Shown here in pieces: positions 43,445-52,387 of a stretch of DNA of 54,577 nt. The notes under the pieces were generated by a model that saw only the letters and a program-made list of their open reading frames with translations, was not told the origin of the DNA and did no database searches. The position numbers and the translations under genes were made by a program. Source of the stretch: TMED109 sp002684605 (GTDB lineage: Bacteria > Pseudomonadota > Alphaproteobacteria > TMED109); NCBI GenBank assembly GCA_913046335.1, contig CAJWSU010000009.1:1-54577 (forward strand), read 5' to 3'. Within the stretch, counting starts at the first letter, position 1. Every line of letters begins with the position of its first letter.

Positions 43445-44623
43445 TTAGGCCGATAATTTTAGATCTAATTTAATTTGTTTATGAAAATGTTGAAGTGCTG
43501 GTTCATTTTTTCCAAAAATAATTTTTCGCTTGGGGTCTGCATAAAAACCTTTCTGAACGTTTTCTCCCAAGGGGAAGTCTTCTTTCACAACTGCATCTAA
43601 AGCCAAATTAAAATTATTGTTCCAATGACGAATAGCACTTTTTGAAGAGAAGGCTTCTTTAGTATATAGAGAAAATGATACTTCACATTCATCAACTTCA
43701 CTTTTAGGAACTATTTGCCAAACTTCAACATGATCAGGATGACATACTAAAATAGTATTAGGAAATATTATTCGGAGTTGTATTGTATGAATATCAAACT
43801 CTCTTTGGTTTTTTAAAACTCTATTTAGTTTAACAGCAGAATGTCTTGCTCCTATTATTCTTATATTCTTACCATAAGTATCAAATATCTGCAGATCATT
43901 TTTTATTATGGGAGCTAAAGACTTAGTGTGAAGTTCATCTATATGATATAATTCCAAGAAAGTATCTACCGCTAACTTCCAATTTAATTTTGGATTTATT
44001 TTAATTGATTTAAAATGGTGATACTTATTAAAATTATAGTTAGTGAGTAACTTATTTAAATCAGTTTTATTAGAAGAGTGCTTATTTTTTGCCTTCTTAT
44101 TCATGATAAGCCATAAAAAGCCTTGATGATTATCTAGTTCAAATTTTTTTAAGGAACATTGATCTTTATTTATTTCTTCAAATGCATTTTCTCTTGGTCG
44201 AGCCTTTAATTCTCCGTTTAGGTTATATATCCAAGAATGGTAGGGACATTTAAATGCATAAGCTTTTGTTCCGCTGCCTTCAACTAATTTTGCTCCACGA
44301 TGACTGCATATATTTAAATATGCACTGATTTCAGTTTTATTGTTTCTTACTATTAAAATTGATTTAATACCTATATCGACTGTAAACCAATCACCTTTAT
44401 TTGGCACTAATGCAGCAGTTCCAATGCATATTGGTGATTCTTCAAATATAATTTTTTTTTCATTTATAGCTGTTTTTGAATCTATATATTCTTTTACTGG
44501 GTTTTTATATATACTTTTAGCGTAATCAGTTTCTTTATGAATTATCAACTTTTGGAGTCTATCTTTAACATCTATTGGACTATGCATTGTATTCAATCTC
44601 TTTTTATCTTTATTGATAAACAT
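43445..44623 (-). CDS. Rieske [2Fe-2S] aromatic-ring-hydroxylating-type oxygenase, large subunit
   Basis: A 392-residue oxygenase component. The Rieske motif C-x-H-x17-C-x2-H is at CSHRGAKL...CPYHSW (about 106-130). The mononuclear iron site has ELYHIDELHTKS (two His, about 214-225) and an Asp in NLALDAVVKEDF (near 350). Two in-frame starts exist, 44623 and an ATG at 44587 (MHSPIDVK) with AAGAGA upstream; the shorter form is possible. No ferredoxin or reductase gene is beside it. Such enzymes oxidise rings, or demethylate quaternary amines such as carnitine or betaines. Substrate unknown. It is divergent from the SDR at 44682. Confidence 0.86.
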   Translation of the reverse strand: MFINKDKKRLNTMHSPIDVKDRLQKLIIHKETDYAKSIYKNPVKEYIDSKTAINEKKIIFEESPICIGTAALVPNKGDWFTVDIGIKSILIVRNNKTEISAYLNICSHRGAKLVEGSGTKAYAFKCPYHSWIYNLNGELKARPRENAFEEINKDQCSLKKFELDNHQGFLWLIMNKKAKNKHSSNKTDLNKLLTNYNFNKYHHFKSIKINPKLNWKLAVDTFLELYHIDELHTKSLAPIIKNDLQIFDTYGKNIRIIGARHSAVKLNRVLKNQREFDIHTIQLRIIFPNTILVCHPDHVEVWQIVPKSEVDECEVSFSLYTKEAFSSKSAIRHWNNNFNLALDAVVKEDFPLGENVQKGFYADPKRKIIFGKNEPALQHFHKQIKLDLKLSA

Positions 44624-44681
44624 CTTTTATTAATTATAGTAGTTTTTTGTAGTTTGTAATTAATTATTTTAGGAGAATATT

Positions 44682-45398
44682 ATGACAAATAAAAAACCAA
44701 TTTGCATGATTACAGGATTAGGTGAAGGTACAGGAGGATATACAGCTATGAAATTTTTTAAAGAAGGTTACAGGATTGCAATGATAGCTAGATCTGCAGA
44801 AAGATTAGAAAGGTTTGAAAAAGAATTAGAGGGGTCAAAAGGCTACATATGTGATGTTTCAAATATAGACAAACTTAAGGAAGTATGCGCTAAAGTAAAA
44901 AATGAAATGGGCGCTCCTGAGGTTTTAATTCATAATGCAGTAAAAGGAAATTTTGAAACATTATTAGATGGTAAGCCAGAATGGTTAGAAGAAAACTTTA
45001 GAATAAATACTACTTCTCTTATGTATTTAGCGCATGCTTTAATTCCAGATATGCTTAAGGCTAAAAAAGGAGTTATTATAGTAACTGGAAATACTGCAGC
45101 TAAAAGAGGTATAGCGAATACACCTTATTTTGCTCCTACAAAGGCAGCTCAAAGAATATTAGCACAGTCTCTTGCTCGAGATTTTGGGCCTCAAGGTATT
45201 CATGTGGCTTATTTAATGGTAGATGCATCTATTAATACTCCATGGACAAGAACAAGAATAAAAAAACAAATTAATCAGCCAGATATTATATTTACTCAAC
45301 CTGAAGATATAGCTGATGAAATTTATCATATCGCTCAACAGGAAAGATCGGCATGGTCCTTTGATGTAGAAGTAAGACCTGATATAGAGCAGTGGTAA
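44682..45398 (+). CDS. SDR family protein with atypical active site (Phe for Tyr)
   Basis: A 238-residue SDR fold: ITGLGEGTGGYTAMKFFKEG at the nucleotide site and HNAVKGNFE where NNAG normally stands. At the catalytic position the sequence is PYFAPTKAAQRIL: the Lys is present, but the Tyr four residues before it is Phe, with a Tyr one position earlier. This pattern is known from a subgroup with LARDFGPQGIHVAYLMVD, present here. It is therefore either a non-classical oxidoreductase or a binding protein. RBS AGGAG is good. The product may act with the Rieske enzyme encoded divergently; inference. Confidence 0.8.
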   Translation: MTNKKPICMITGLGEGTGGYTAMKFFKEGYRIAMIARSAERLERFEKELEGSKGYICDVSNIDKLKEVCAKVKNEMGAPEVLIHNAVKGNFETLLDGKPEWLEENFRINTTSLMYLAHALIPDMLKAKKGVIIVTGNTAAKRGIANTPYFAPTKAAQRILAQSLARDFGPQGIHVAYLMVDASINTPWTRTRIKKQINQPDIIFTQPEDIADEIYHIAQQERSAWSFDVEVRPDIEQW

Positions 45399-45458
45399 TA
45401 TATTGATCCATTCAGTGTTAAAGTGCGTACAATAATTACATATATGAAAGGTGATTTT

Positions 45459-45545
45459 ATGGATAATTCAAAAGATATATATTATATAGGTTCATTCATT
45501 GTCCTATGTATTGGAGCATTCTTTTTAGGAGCGTTCTTGATTTAA
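45459..45545 (+). CDS. 28-residue single-pass membrane protein
   Basis: A very short reading frame beginning MDNSKDIYYIGSF and continuing as one hydrophobic helix rich in Ile, Phe, Gly and Ala to the stop. AAAGGTGA stands four bases before the ATG, a proper ribosome-binding site. An in-frame ATG at 45444 (33 residues) lacks one. The charged N-terminus and lack of any tail suggest a small membrane subunit. Family unknown. It overlaps the convergent SDR gene by 4 bp. Confidence 0.45.
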   Translation: MDNSKDIYYIGSFIVLCIGAFFLGAFLI

Positions 45546-46291
45546 TAGGGAACAATTTTTCCAGAAAAATCATATATTTTTCCGGACGAATCTAAATCAA
45601 GTTCTTCAATAACTTTTAATAAATTAATGCCACTTTCATGTGCGCTAAGTATATTTTTAGCTGACTTAGAAAAAGGATCAGAAAGCTTAGTTTTCACTGT
45701 ACCAGGGTGCAAGCCAATAAGAATTATATTTTTATTTGTTCTCTTAAACTCTATACTTGCAGTCTTAATAATCATATGTTGGGCAGCCTTTGAAGCTCTA
45801 TATGATATCCATCCGCCAATATTATTATCGCTTATACTTCCTAATCTTGCTGTTAAATTTGCAATGACCACATGTTTTTTGTTTGATGTATAATTAACTA
45901 AATATTTAATACATAAAGCTGTAGCTAAAGTATTAGCTTCAATATTTTTTATAAAAGAAGCACTATTTAAATTTTTTATAGATTTTTCAGGAATTACATC
46001 ATTTTCCTTATCTTGAAGAATTCCTATCGTATTTATTATGAGATCAAAGACTATATTTTCTTCATCTAATATATTTGTGAATTTTAACCAGCTTTTTTCT
46101 TCAGTTGCCATTAGTTGAAAATATTTTATTTTTAAAGATGAAGAATATGTTTTTCTTGATGTTACATATACATTATAATTCTTTTTTTCTAAAATTTTAC
46201 TTATAGCAAGCCCTATTCCGTCGGCTGCACCAAGCAATAAGACATTTTTAGAATTAATATTTTCCATATTAGATAATGTATTTGAATTCAT
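45542..46291 (-). CDS. SDR family oxidoreductase (CsgA/sniffer-like)
   Basis: A 249-residue SDR with nucleotide motif LLGAADGIGLAISKILEKK (about 18-36), INTIG in place of NNAG (about 84), and YRASK (about 164-168) as catalytic pair. The sequence around GWISYRASKAAQHMI and LIGLHPGTVKTKLSDPF matches the C-signal/sniffer carbonyl reductase group. The N-terminus before residue 9 is variable, and an alternative ATG exists at 46267. Divergent from the DJ-1/PfpI gene. Confidence 0.83.
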   Translation of the reverse strand: MNSNTLSNMENINSKNVLLLGAADGIGLAISKILEKKNYNVYVTSRKTYSSSLKIKYFQLMATEEKSWLKFTNILDEENIVFDLIINTIGILQDKENDVIPEKSIKNLNSASFIKNIEANTLATALCIKYLVNYTSNKKHVVIANLTARLGSISDNNIGGWISYRASKAAQHMIIKTASIEFKRTNKNIILIGLHPGTVKTKLSDPFSKSAKNILSAHESGINLLKVIEELDLDSSGKIYDFSGKIVPY

Positions 46292-46353
46292 TTAAAATTC
46301 CATTTTTTTAAAAAACTATATAGTATTCGTATGAAAGTTATGGATGGTTTAAA

Positions 46354-46971
46354 ATGAATAAAATTAATGTAGGTATTTTAATATTTAAAGATGTAGAAGT
46401 TTTAGATTTTACTGGTCCGTATGAAGTTTTTTCGAGAACTAGGACTATTAAAGGAGCAAATTCTAGAAGAAATAATGACAGTGCTCCGTTCAATCCATTT
46501 ACAATTGCTATGGATAAAGATTTAATAGTAGCAACTGGAGGACTAAAAGTGATTCCTAATTATAGTTTGGATGATAGCCCAAAAATTGACATCTTAATTA
46601 TACCAGGAGGTTATGGTACAAGACCTTTATTAAATAATGAGAATTTATTAAATTGGATAAAAAAAATATGTATAGATGCAAAAATAACTTCTTCTATCTG
46701 TTCTGGAGCGTTATTGTTGGCTAAAGCAGGCCTATTAGATGGAAAGAGGGCTACTACTCATTGGGGGGCAATTGATGCTTTAAAAGCAATAAGTAAATCT
46801 ATCAATGTCATCACTGATAAAAGAATAGTAGATGACGGTATTATTACTTCTGCTGGAGTATCTTCAGGTATAGATATGTCTTTTGAAATAGTATCAAAAT
46901 TATTTGGTGAAGAAGTAGCTAATGATACTGCCAAATATATAGAGTTTCATAGGTCTAAAAATATTGTATAA
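46354..46971 (+). CDS. DJ-1/PfpI family protein (isonitrile-hydratase-like)
   Basis: A 205-residue flavodoxin-like protein of the DJ-1/PfpI superfamily. An N-terminal strand with VEVLDFTGPYEVFSR (acidic residue of the triad), GGYGTRPLL, and the nucleophile elbow SSICSGALLLAKAGLLDG (Cys about 117) followed by ATTHWGA (His) are present. The motif order and ITSAGVSSGIDMSFEIV ending match isonitrile hydratases and AraC-associated GATase-like domains without the HTH part. Activity cannot be assigned. The stop is directly adjacent to the convergent acyl-CoA dehydrogenase stop. Confidence 0.87.
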   Translation: MNKINVGILIFKDVEVLDFTGPYEVFSRTRTIKGANSRRNNDSAPFNPFTIAMDKDLIVATGGLKVIPNYSLDDSPKIDILIIPGGYGTRPLLNNENLLNWIKKICIDAKITSSICSGALLLAKAGLLDGKRATTHWGAIDALKAISKSINVITDKRIVDDGIITSAGVSSGIDMSFEIVSKLFGEEVANDTAKYIEFHRSKNIV

Positions 46972-48171
46972 TTATAAAGGAACATTTTTACCTTTAACAG
47001 ATTTCATTAACCTTTTAGCTACAGCCCATCTATGAACTTCAGAAGGCCCATCGTAAATTCTAAACGGGCGTATTTCTCTAAATAGTCTTTCTACTAAAGT
47101 ATCATCTGTAATTCCCATACCTCCTAATGTTTGCATGGCTCGATCTACAATTCTAAATGCCGCTTCTGAACAAAATACTTTAGACATGCTTGACTCGTTT
47201 CTTGCCTCTTCTCCTTGATCTAAAAGCCATGCTGTATTCCATATAAATAATCTACTCGTTTTTATATCAATTTCACTATCAGCAAGTTGAAAAGCTAAAC
47301 CTCCATGATCACCTATACTTTTACCAAATGCCTGTCTTTTAGAAGCATAAGAAGTAGCAATATCATGAGCTCTTTTAGCAGCACCTAGCCACCTCATACA
47401 ATGTGTTAGTCTAGCAGGAGCTAATCTTACCTGCGCATATTTATAACCTTCTCCAACTTCTCCTAAAACTTGATCATCTGATACTAATAAATTCTTAAAT
47501 TCAATTTCACAATGTCCTCCAGGAAAAGAAGATTCCATAGAATTTTGTGTTCTATGTTTAATAATAGCTGGATCATCATTATCAACTAAAAACATTGTCG
47601 CACCATGGCCTTTTTCAATCTTATCTGATGTTCTTGCCATAATTATATTTAATTTAGCGCCATTAAATCCTGTAATAAACCATTTTTCTCCATTGATTAC
47701 CCAACCTTTACTAGTCTTTTTTGCAAAAGTTTGAAGCATAGTTGGGTCTGAACCCGCACCAGGTGCTGGCTCAGTCATAGAAAAACAAGATCTAATCTTT
47801 GCTTCTGCAAGAGGCCTTAACCATTTCTCTTTTTGTGCGGTATTAGCTACAACTTCTAGCATATGCATATTACCTTCATCAGGTGCTGAGCAGTTCATTG
47901 CTTGTGGACCCAATAAAGAATAACCAGAGGCTTCAAATACTACAGACATGTCCCTCATATTTAAACCTAATCCACCCCATTCTTTACCGACGCTCGGCGA
48001 TAAAAGTCCTAATGATTTAGCTTCTTTATTAAGTTCTGTTCTTAGTGCGTCATGAGGACCATGAGAGTCTTGTCTAGGATCTTTTTCTCTAGGTATTACA
48101 TTATTTAATATAAATTTTTCCGTCGCATCTTTTAATTTTTCTATTTCATCTGGAATTTTAAAGTCTATCAT
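46972..48171 (-). CDS. acyl-CoA dehydrogenase (ACAD10/11-like)
   Basis: A 399-residue flavoenzyme of the acyl-CoA dehydrogenase family: CFSMTEPAPGAGSDPTMLQT (FAD/substrate segment, about 132-151), WFITGFNGA, RQAFGKSIGDHGGLAFQLAD, and QTLGGMGITDDTLVERLFREIRPFRIYDGPSEVHRW near the end. The C-terminal RIYDGPSEVH and preceding phosphotransferase gene are as in ACAD10/ACAD11-type dehydrogenases. The start chosen is ATG 48171 (GAAAGA upstream); the TTG at 48186 overlaps the upstream stop but lacks a ribosome-binding site. It forms an operon with APH and SDR genes. Confidence 0.88.
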   Translation of the reverse strand: MIDFKIPDEIEKLKDATEKFILNNVIPREKDPRQDSHGPHDALRTELNKEAKSLGLLSPSVGKEWGGLGLNMRDMSVVFEASGYSLLGPQAMNCSAPDEGNMHMLEVVANTAQKEKWLRPLAEAKIRSCFSMTEPAPGAGSDPTMLQTFAKKTSKGWVINGEKWFITGFNGAKLNIIMARTSDKIEKGHGATMFLVDNDDPAIIKHRTQNSMESSFPGGHCEIEFKNLLVSDDQVLGEVGEGYKYAQVRLAPARLTHCMRWLGAAKRAHDIATSYASKRQAFGKSIGDHGGLAFQLADSEIDIKTSRLFIWNTAWLLDQGEEARNESSMSKVFCSEAAFRIVDRAMQTLGGMGITDDTLVERLFREIRPFRIYDGPSEVHRWAVAKRLMKSVKGKNVPL

Positions 48172-48182
48172 AGGTATATCTT

Positions 48183-49238
48183 TCAAATATAATCATTATT
48201 ATTCATAGCATTTATGCCTCTAATATATGCCGCTTCTGCAACTATACCAAAATTTTTATACTTATGTTCTTTTATAGTCCCTCTTAAGTATTGAGCATAT
48301 AATTGCTGGAAAACTACTCCAAGTTTAAGAAGAGATAAAGCATATATCCATTTAAAATCTTTTATACTTCTTCCTGAAAGCTTTTGATACAAATTTAATG
48401 CTTCCTTTCTTGAAATAAAACCAGTTGTTTCTGAAGGCATTTGATTTAATAGAAGCATATCGGAAGAGTCTTTTTTTTGTGTCCAATAAGATAATAGTGT
48501 AGCTAAATCAAACAAAGGGTGCCCTCTAGTCGCTTGATCCCAGTCAATAATAGCTTGTGGAAATATCTTTTGCGAAACTAGAGACTTTTTTAATATAATA
48601 TTATCTAACTTAAAATCATTATGAAGAATAACAAACTCTTCTTCTTCAGGTATATTTTGTAAATTTAAAATCTTGAATAATTCTTCCATATTTTTAGATT
48701 TTTTATTTCCATGAGCTATAACACCTCTTTTATGCCACCCTACAAGTTGTCTAGATAAAAAACCCTCAGGTTTACCGTAATTTTCTAATGCTACATCTTC
48801 AGGCTTAATTTTATGCAATTTTACTAAGGTTTCTATAAGCATTTTACCTAATTTTTTTGTATTATCTAATGCTTCATGTTCTTCAGGAATAGTCTTGCCA
48901 TTAATAGTAAAGCCATCCCTAAAATCCATAATATGAAAAGGAGCACCAAATACATTTTGGTCATCACAAAATAATATCGAGTTTGGTACAAGATTAAATT
49001 TCTTACTAAGAGAGCTCATTACTGTATGCTCTCTTTTCATATCATTAGCTCCCAGAGGTAATGGGCCTAATGGAGGACGTCTTAATACATAAGGTTTATT
49101 ATTTAAAAAAATTTTATAATTTAAATTACCCATACCGTTCTTAAATCTAGAAGGAATTGGATCTAAATTAAGACTAAATTTATTCAATTTAAGCCACTTA
49201 GATAATTGCTGCCAATGAGTCTCTGTAATTTTCAACAT
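48183..49238 (-). CDS. APH-family phosphotransferase (acyl-CoA-hydroxyl kinase type)
   Basis: A 351-residue kinase-fold protein. The N-lobe has YVLRRPPLGPLPLGANDMKREH, a hallmark of the ACAD10/ACAD11-associated APH domain; the catalytic loop is VILHNDFKLDNIIL (about 203-216) and the metal-binding Asp is in AIIDWDQATRGHPLFDLATL (about 231-250). In 4-hydroxyacid catabolism (LvaA, ACAD11) this kinase phosphorylates the 4-hydroxyl of a hydroxyacyl-CoA so that the partner dehydrogenase can eliminate phosphate. The acyl-CoA dehydrogenase gene follows at once and an SDR precedes it by 16 bp, which supports that role. Confidence 0.88.
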   Translation of the reverse strand: MLKITETHWQQLSKWLKLNKFSLNLDPIPSRFKNGMGNLNYKIFLNNKPYVLRRPPLGPLPLGANDMKREHTVMSSLSKKFNLVPNSILFCDDQNVFGAPFHIMDFRDGFTINGKTIPEEHEALDNTKKLGKMLIETLVKLHKIKPEDVALENYGKPEGFLSRQLVGWHKRGVIAHGNKKSKNMEELFKILNLQNIPEEEEFVILHNDFKLDNIILKKSLVSQKIFPQAIIDWDQATRGHPLFDLATLLSYWTQKKDSSDMLLLNQMPSETTGFISRKEALNLYQKLSGRSIKDFKWIYALSLLKLGVVFQQLYAQYLRGTIKEHKYKNFGIVAEAAYIRGINAMNNNDYI

Positions 49239-49254
49239 ATTTAATTATAAACTA

Positions 49255-50025
49255 TCAATGATTAGCATGTCCTGCATCTATAGCAATAATTGTTCCAGAT
49301 ATATAGTCACATCGAGGAGAAACTAAAAAAGTAGTTAGGTCTGCAACTTCTTCTGCCTTAGCAGCTCTTTGAAAAGGTAAGTCTTTAAAAAGTTCTTCCC
49401 ATCTATCTTCATCATTAAATTGCTCTTTAGCTTTGCCTTTCATCATTGTAATTAGTCTGTCAGAAGTGGTAAATCCAGGATTAATACCTAGTACTCTGAT
49501 TCCATTTGCAGTACTTCCATTTGATAAAGCTTTTGTAAAAGCCATGAGCCCTGCATTAGCTGTAGTCCCTGCTATATAATTATACATATGTTTTACACCA
49601 GCAGATCCAAGAATATTCAAAATTACGCCCTTTTTTATAGTTTTCATCTTAGAATAAATTGCTCTTGTAAGGTTTATATATCCAAAAACTTTTAGATCCC
49701 AAGATTCTCTCCAAATATCTTCATTAATATCTAATATATTTCCTGGTGGAATAGCGCCTGCATTATTAATTAAAATATCGATATCTCCAGAAAATTCAGT
49801 AACTTTTTCAGCAGCACCTTTAAGTGATAAATCTATTGCAATTATTCCAACAGATATATTATATCTTTTTTGTAAATCTGATTTTACTGCAATTAACTTA
49901 TCCTCACTTCTCGCCGTTAATATTAAATTACAACCCTCTGCTGCCATAGACTCAGCTATAGCTTTTCCTATTCCTTTTGACGCTCCTGTAATTAAGGCAG
50001 TTTTATTATTTAAATTTAATTCCAT
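49255..50025 (-). CDS. SDR family protein lacking the active-site Lys, first gene of the kinase-ACAD operon
   Basis: A 256-residue SDR. TGASKGIGKAIAESMAAEG at the nucleotide site and NNAGA (about 92) are normal. At the active site the sequence is YIAGTTANAGLMAFT: the Tyr is present but Thr replaces the Lys four residues later. A subfamily with YxxGTxxNA exists, so this may be functional through another route. As first gene of the SDR-APH-ACAD operon it would make or use the 4-hydroxyacyl-CoA (the LvaD role); inference. RBS AAGGAT. Confidence 0.82.
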   Translation of the reverse strand: MELNLNNKTALITGASKGIGKAIAESMAAEGCNLILTARSEDKLIAVKSDLQKRYNISVGIIAIDLSLKGAAEKVTEFSGDIDILINNAGAIPPGNILDINEDIWRESWDLKVFGYINLTRAIYSKMKTIKKGVILNILGSAGVKHMYNYIAGTTANAGLMAFTKALSNGSTANGIRVLGINPGFTTSDRLITMMKGKAKEQFNDEDRWEELFKDLPFQRAAKAEEVADLTTFLVSPRCDYISGTIIAIDAGHANH

Positions 50026-50103
50026 TGCATAATCCTTATATATTAGAATAATATTTAATTAGTTATTATAGATTAATTTAAATTATATAGAAAACTACTA
50101 ATT

Positions 50104-51660
50104 ATGAAAGTAAATGAAAATTGGTTGATACAAAAACCTTCAATATGCTCTAAAGGAGGAGTTGTTTCTAGTCATCATTATGAAGCGTCACAAATAGGTG
50201 TGGATATTTTAAATAATGGAGGCAATGCAGTAGATGCTGCCGTTGCTATGGGTTTAGCTTTGGGAATAGTAGAGCCTTGGATGAGTGGAATAGGTGGCTG
50301 TGGGTATATGCTTTTTCATAATGCTAACAATCAAGAAACTCACGCAATAGATTTTGGTGTTAAGTCATCTAAAAATTTAGATTTGTCGAAATATAAAGTG
50401 CTGGACCAAGGAAAAGATAGTGATTTATTTGGTTGGCCCAATGTAAAAGATGACATCAATATTCATGGTGGTTATTCTATGGCTGTTCCAGGCTACATTA
50501 ATGGAGTTTCAACTGCTCTAAAAACTTTTGGTTCTATGTCATGGAAAGATGTTATTGAACCAGCATGCAATTTAGCAAAAAGAGGATTAAAAGCTGACTG
50601 GTATGCAACTATGAGAATTAATATGGAAGCAAAATTACTTAAAAAATATAAAAGCTCGAGAAATATATTTTTTGAAGATGACTTGCCTATAGTTAGTGAA
50701 GATCCAACAAATCTTAAGAGTATTAAAAATATAGGGCTATATAATTCTTATTGTTTATTAAGAGATGAAGGGCCTGAAACTTATTATACAGGAGAATTAT
50801 CTAAGGTTTTAATAAAAGACTTTAAAGAAATAAATTCTTTTTTAACTCTAGATGATTTATCAAGTTATAAAAGTGAATTAAATGTAAGTAAAAATACATT
50901 ATACCGTGGCTCTGAAATACATGTTGCTCCCGGCTTAAATGCAGGACCATCCTTAATTGATGCTTTAAATTATTTAGAAAAAAACTGGAGCTCAAAATGT
51001 GATGATCCTGATAAATATGCATATGAAGAATATTATAAAGCTCTAGAATTTTCTTATGACAAAAGATTAAGAGAAATGGGAGAACCAAAAGAAAACTCTT
51101 GTACTACTCATTTATCTGTAGTTGATAAAGACGGTAATATGGTCTCTTTAACTCAAACACTATTATCTGTTTTTGGCAGTCGAGTTGTGTTACCAAAGAG
51201 TGGTATATTAATGAATAACGGCATAATGTGGTTTGATCCTAGAAAGGGTAAACCTAATTCCTTAAGCGCTGATAAAAAACCATTATGTAATATGTGTCCA
51301 ACTATAGTTTTAGAAAAATCTGGTAAAAAAATAGCTATGGGAGCTTCTGGCGGTAGAAGAATATTCCCAGCAGTATTTCAAACTATTTCATTTCTTATAG
51401 ATTATAACATGGATTTAAACAATGCTTTTAGTACTCCTAGGATAGATTATAGCGGTGAAAATAGAATATTGGCTAATGAAAGTTTAAAGCAAGACATAAT
51501 TAATAAGTTAAATAATTATAAGAAAACAGTTAAGTTGCCTGATTCAGTTTTTTCTCATTTATTTGCAGCACCAAATGCGGTAATGAGTGATTTTAAGGGG
51601 AATAAATATGGAAATGCTTATATTCCATCTCCATGGAGTTCTACATTGTCATCAGAATAA
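50104..51660 (+). CDS. ggt: gamma-glutamyltransferase family protein
   Basis: A 518-residue Ntn hydrolase of the GGT family. Front part GGVVSSHHYEASQIGVDIL, GGNAVDAAVAMGLALGIVEP and GIGGCGYMLFH are typical. The autocleavage Thr is in CTTHLSVVDKDGN (about residue 338), followed by SRVVLPKSGILMNNGIMWFD and the GASGGRRIFPAVFQTI oxyanion segment. There is no signal peptide, unlike periplasmic glutathione hydrolases, so it should be cytosolic. Such members can act on gamma-glutamyl or acylated substrates (for example cephalosporin acylase-like). The substrate is not readable. Confidence 0.88.
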   Translation: MKVNENWLIQKPSICSKGGVVSSHHYEASQIGVDILNNGGNAVDAAVAMGLALGIVEPWMSGIGGCGYMLFHNANNQETHAIDFGVKSSKNLDLSKYKVLDQGKDSDLFGWPNVKDDINIHGGYSMAVPGYINGVSTALKTFGSMSWKDVIEPACNLAKRGLKADWYATMRINMEAKLLKKYKSSRNIFFEDDLPIVSEDPTNLKSIKNIGLYNSYCLLRDEGPETYYTGELSKVLIKDFKEINSFLTLDDLSSYKSELNVSKNTLYRGSEIHVAPGLNAGPSLIDALNYLEKNWSSKCDDPDKYAYEEYYKALEFSYDKRLREMGEPKENSCTTHLSVVDKDGNMVSLTQTLLSVFGSRVVLPKSGILMNNGIMWFDPRKGKPNSLSADKKPLCNMCPTIVLEKSGKKIAMGASGGRRIFPAVFQTISFLIDYNMDLNNAFSTPRIDYSGENRILANESLKQDIINKLNNYKKTVKLPDSVFSHLFAAPNAVMSDFKGNKYGNAYIPSPWSSTLSSE

Positions 51661-51663
51661 AAA

Positions 51664-52342
51664 TTATTTATAGCAAGCATCAAAAAATGTCACCTCACGT
51701 TTTACTATTTTAATAAATAAATTAGTAACTTTATGTTGTTCAGGTACAGTTATTTTTTGAGATGAAATATCTAATTCTTTTGTTATCCAAGCAACAGTTT
51801 CCTTAAAAGAGCTATTATTATGTAAAGTTATCCATTCACTTAAATAAAATCTTTTTGGATAAGGTTTTTTCGTATTAGATACCCAAGCAAAATAAACCCA
51901 TTCTGCGGCAAGTATAACTGCTAATATTTCTTCATATGTTCCAGTATCTGCTACTTCATGCATCAGCTTAGAAAAATTAGAAATAGCTAGAAATAGCTTT
52001 GTGTTAGTTCTTTCTTCTTTACTAACCTATAAGGCATCAAAAGACCTTTGGAAGTAATTATTTTCATCACTGTAATAACATATAAAAAATTAGCCCACTT
52101 TATTTTAGAGGTCATATTTGGTGATATATAAACTGCTTTTCCTATTAAAGTTACTAAAGTTTCTACAAGATATAATCTTGTATTATATATTTTTTAAAAA
52201 TATGATCTTCTAATTTGTCATTTTTAAGTTCATTGGTGAATTTATGATTAGTTGCTTCATTCCATAGCTTACCGCTACAGTTTTTAAGATATTCACTAAA
52301 TTTTTCTAATTTAGGATTAAAGTTTTTATATGTATCAACCAT
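51664..52342 (-). pseudogene. tenA: tenA/thiaminase-II-like gene broken by two frameshifts
   Basis: Three reading-frame segments on the minus strand together read as one TenA-like protein of about 225 residues. Segment 1 (start ATG 52342) has WNEATNHKFTNELKNDKLED and ends QDYIL before a stop near 52165. In the next frame it continues LVETLVTLIGKAVYISPNMT...PYRLVKKELT to a stop near 51998. A third frame continues TKLFLAISNFSKLMHEVADT, then EEILAVILAAEWVYFAW and the TenA C-terminus (SEWITLHNNSSF). Each junction needs a one-base change, at about 52183 and 52010. TenA hydrolyses aminopyrimidines for thiamine salvage. Sequencing error cannot be ruled out. Confidence 0.75.
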
Positions 52343-52387
52343 TAACAAAATCTCATTTATAAGTAGTGCCTATCTATCATAATGAAA

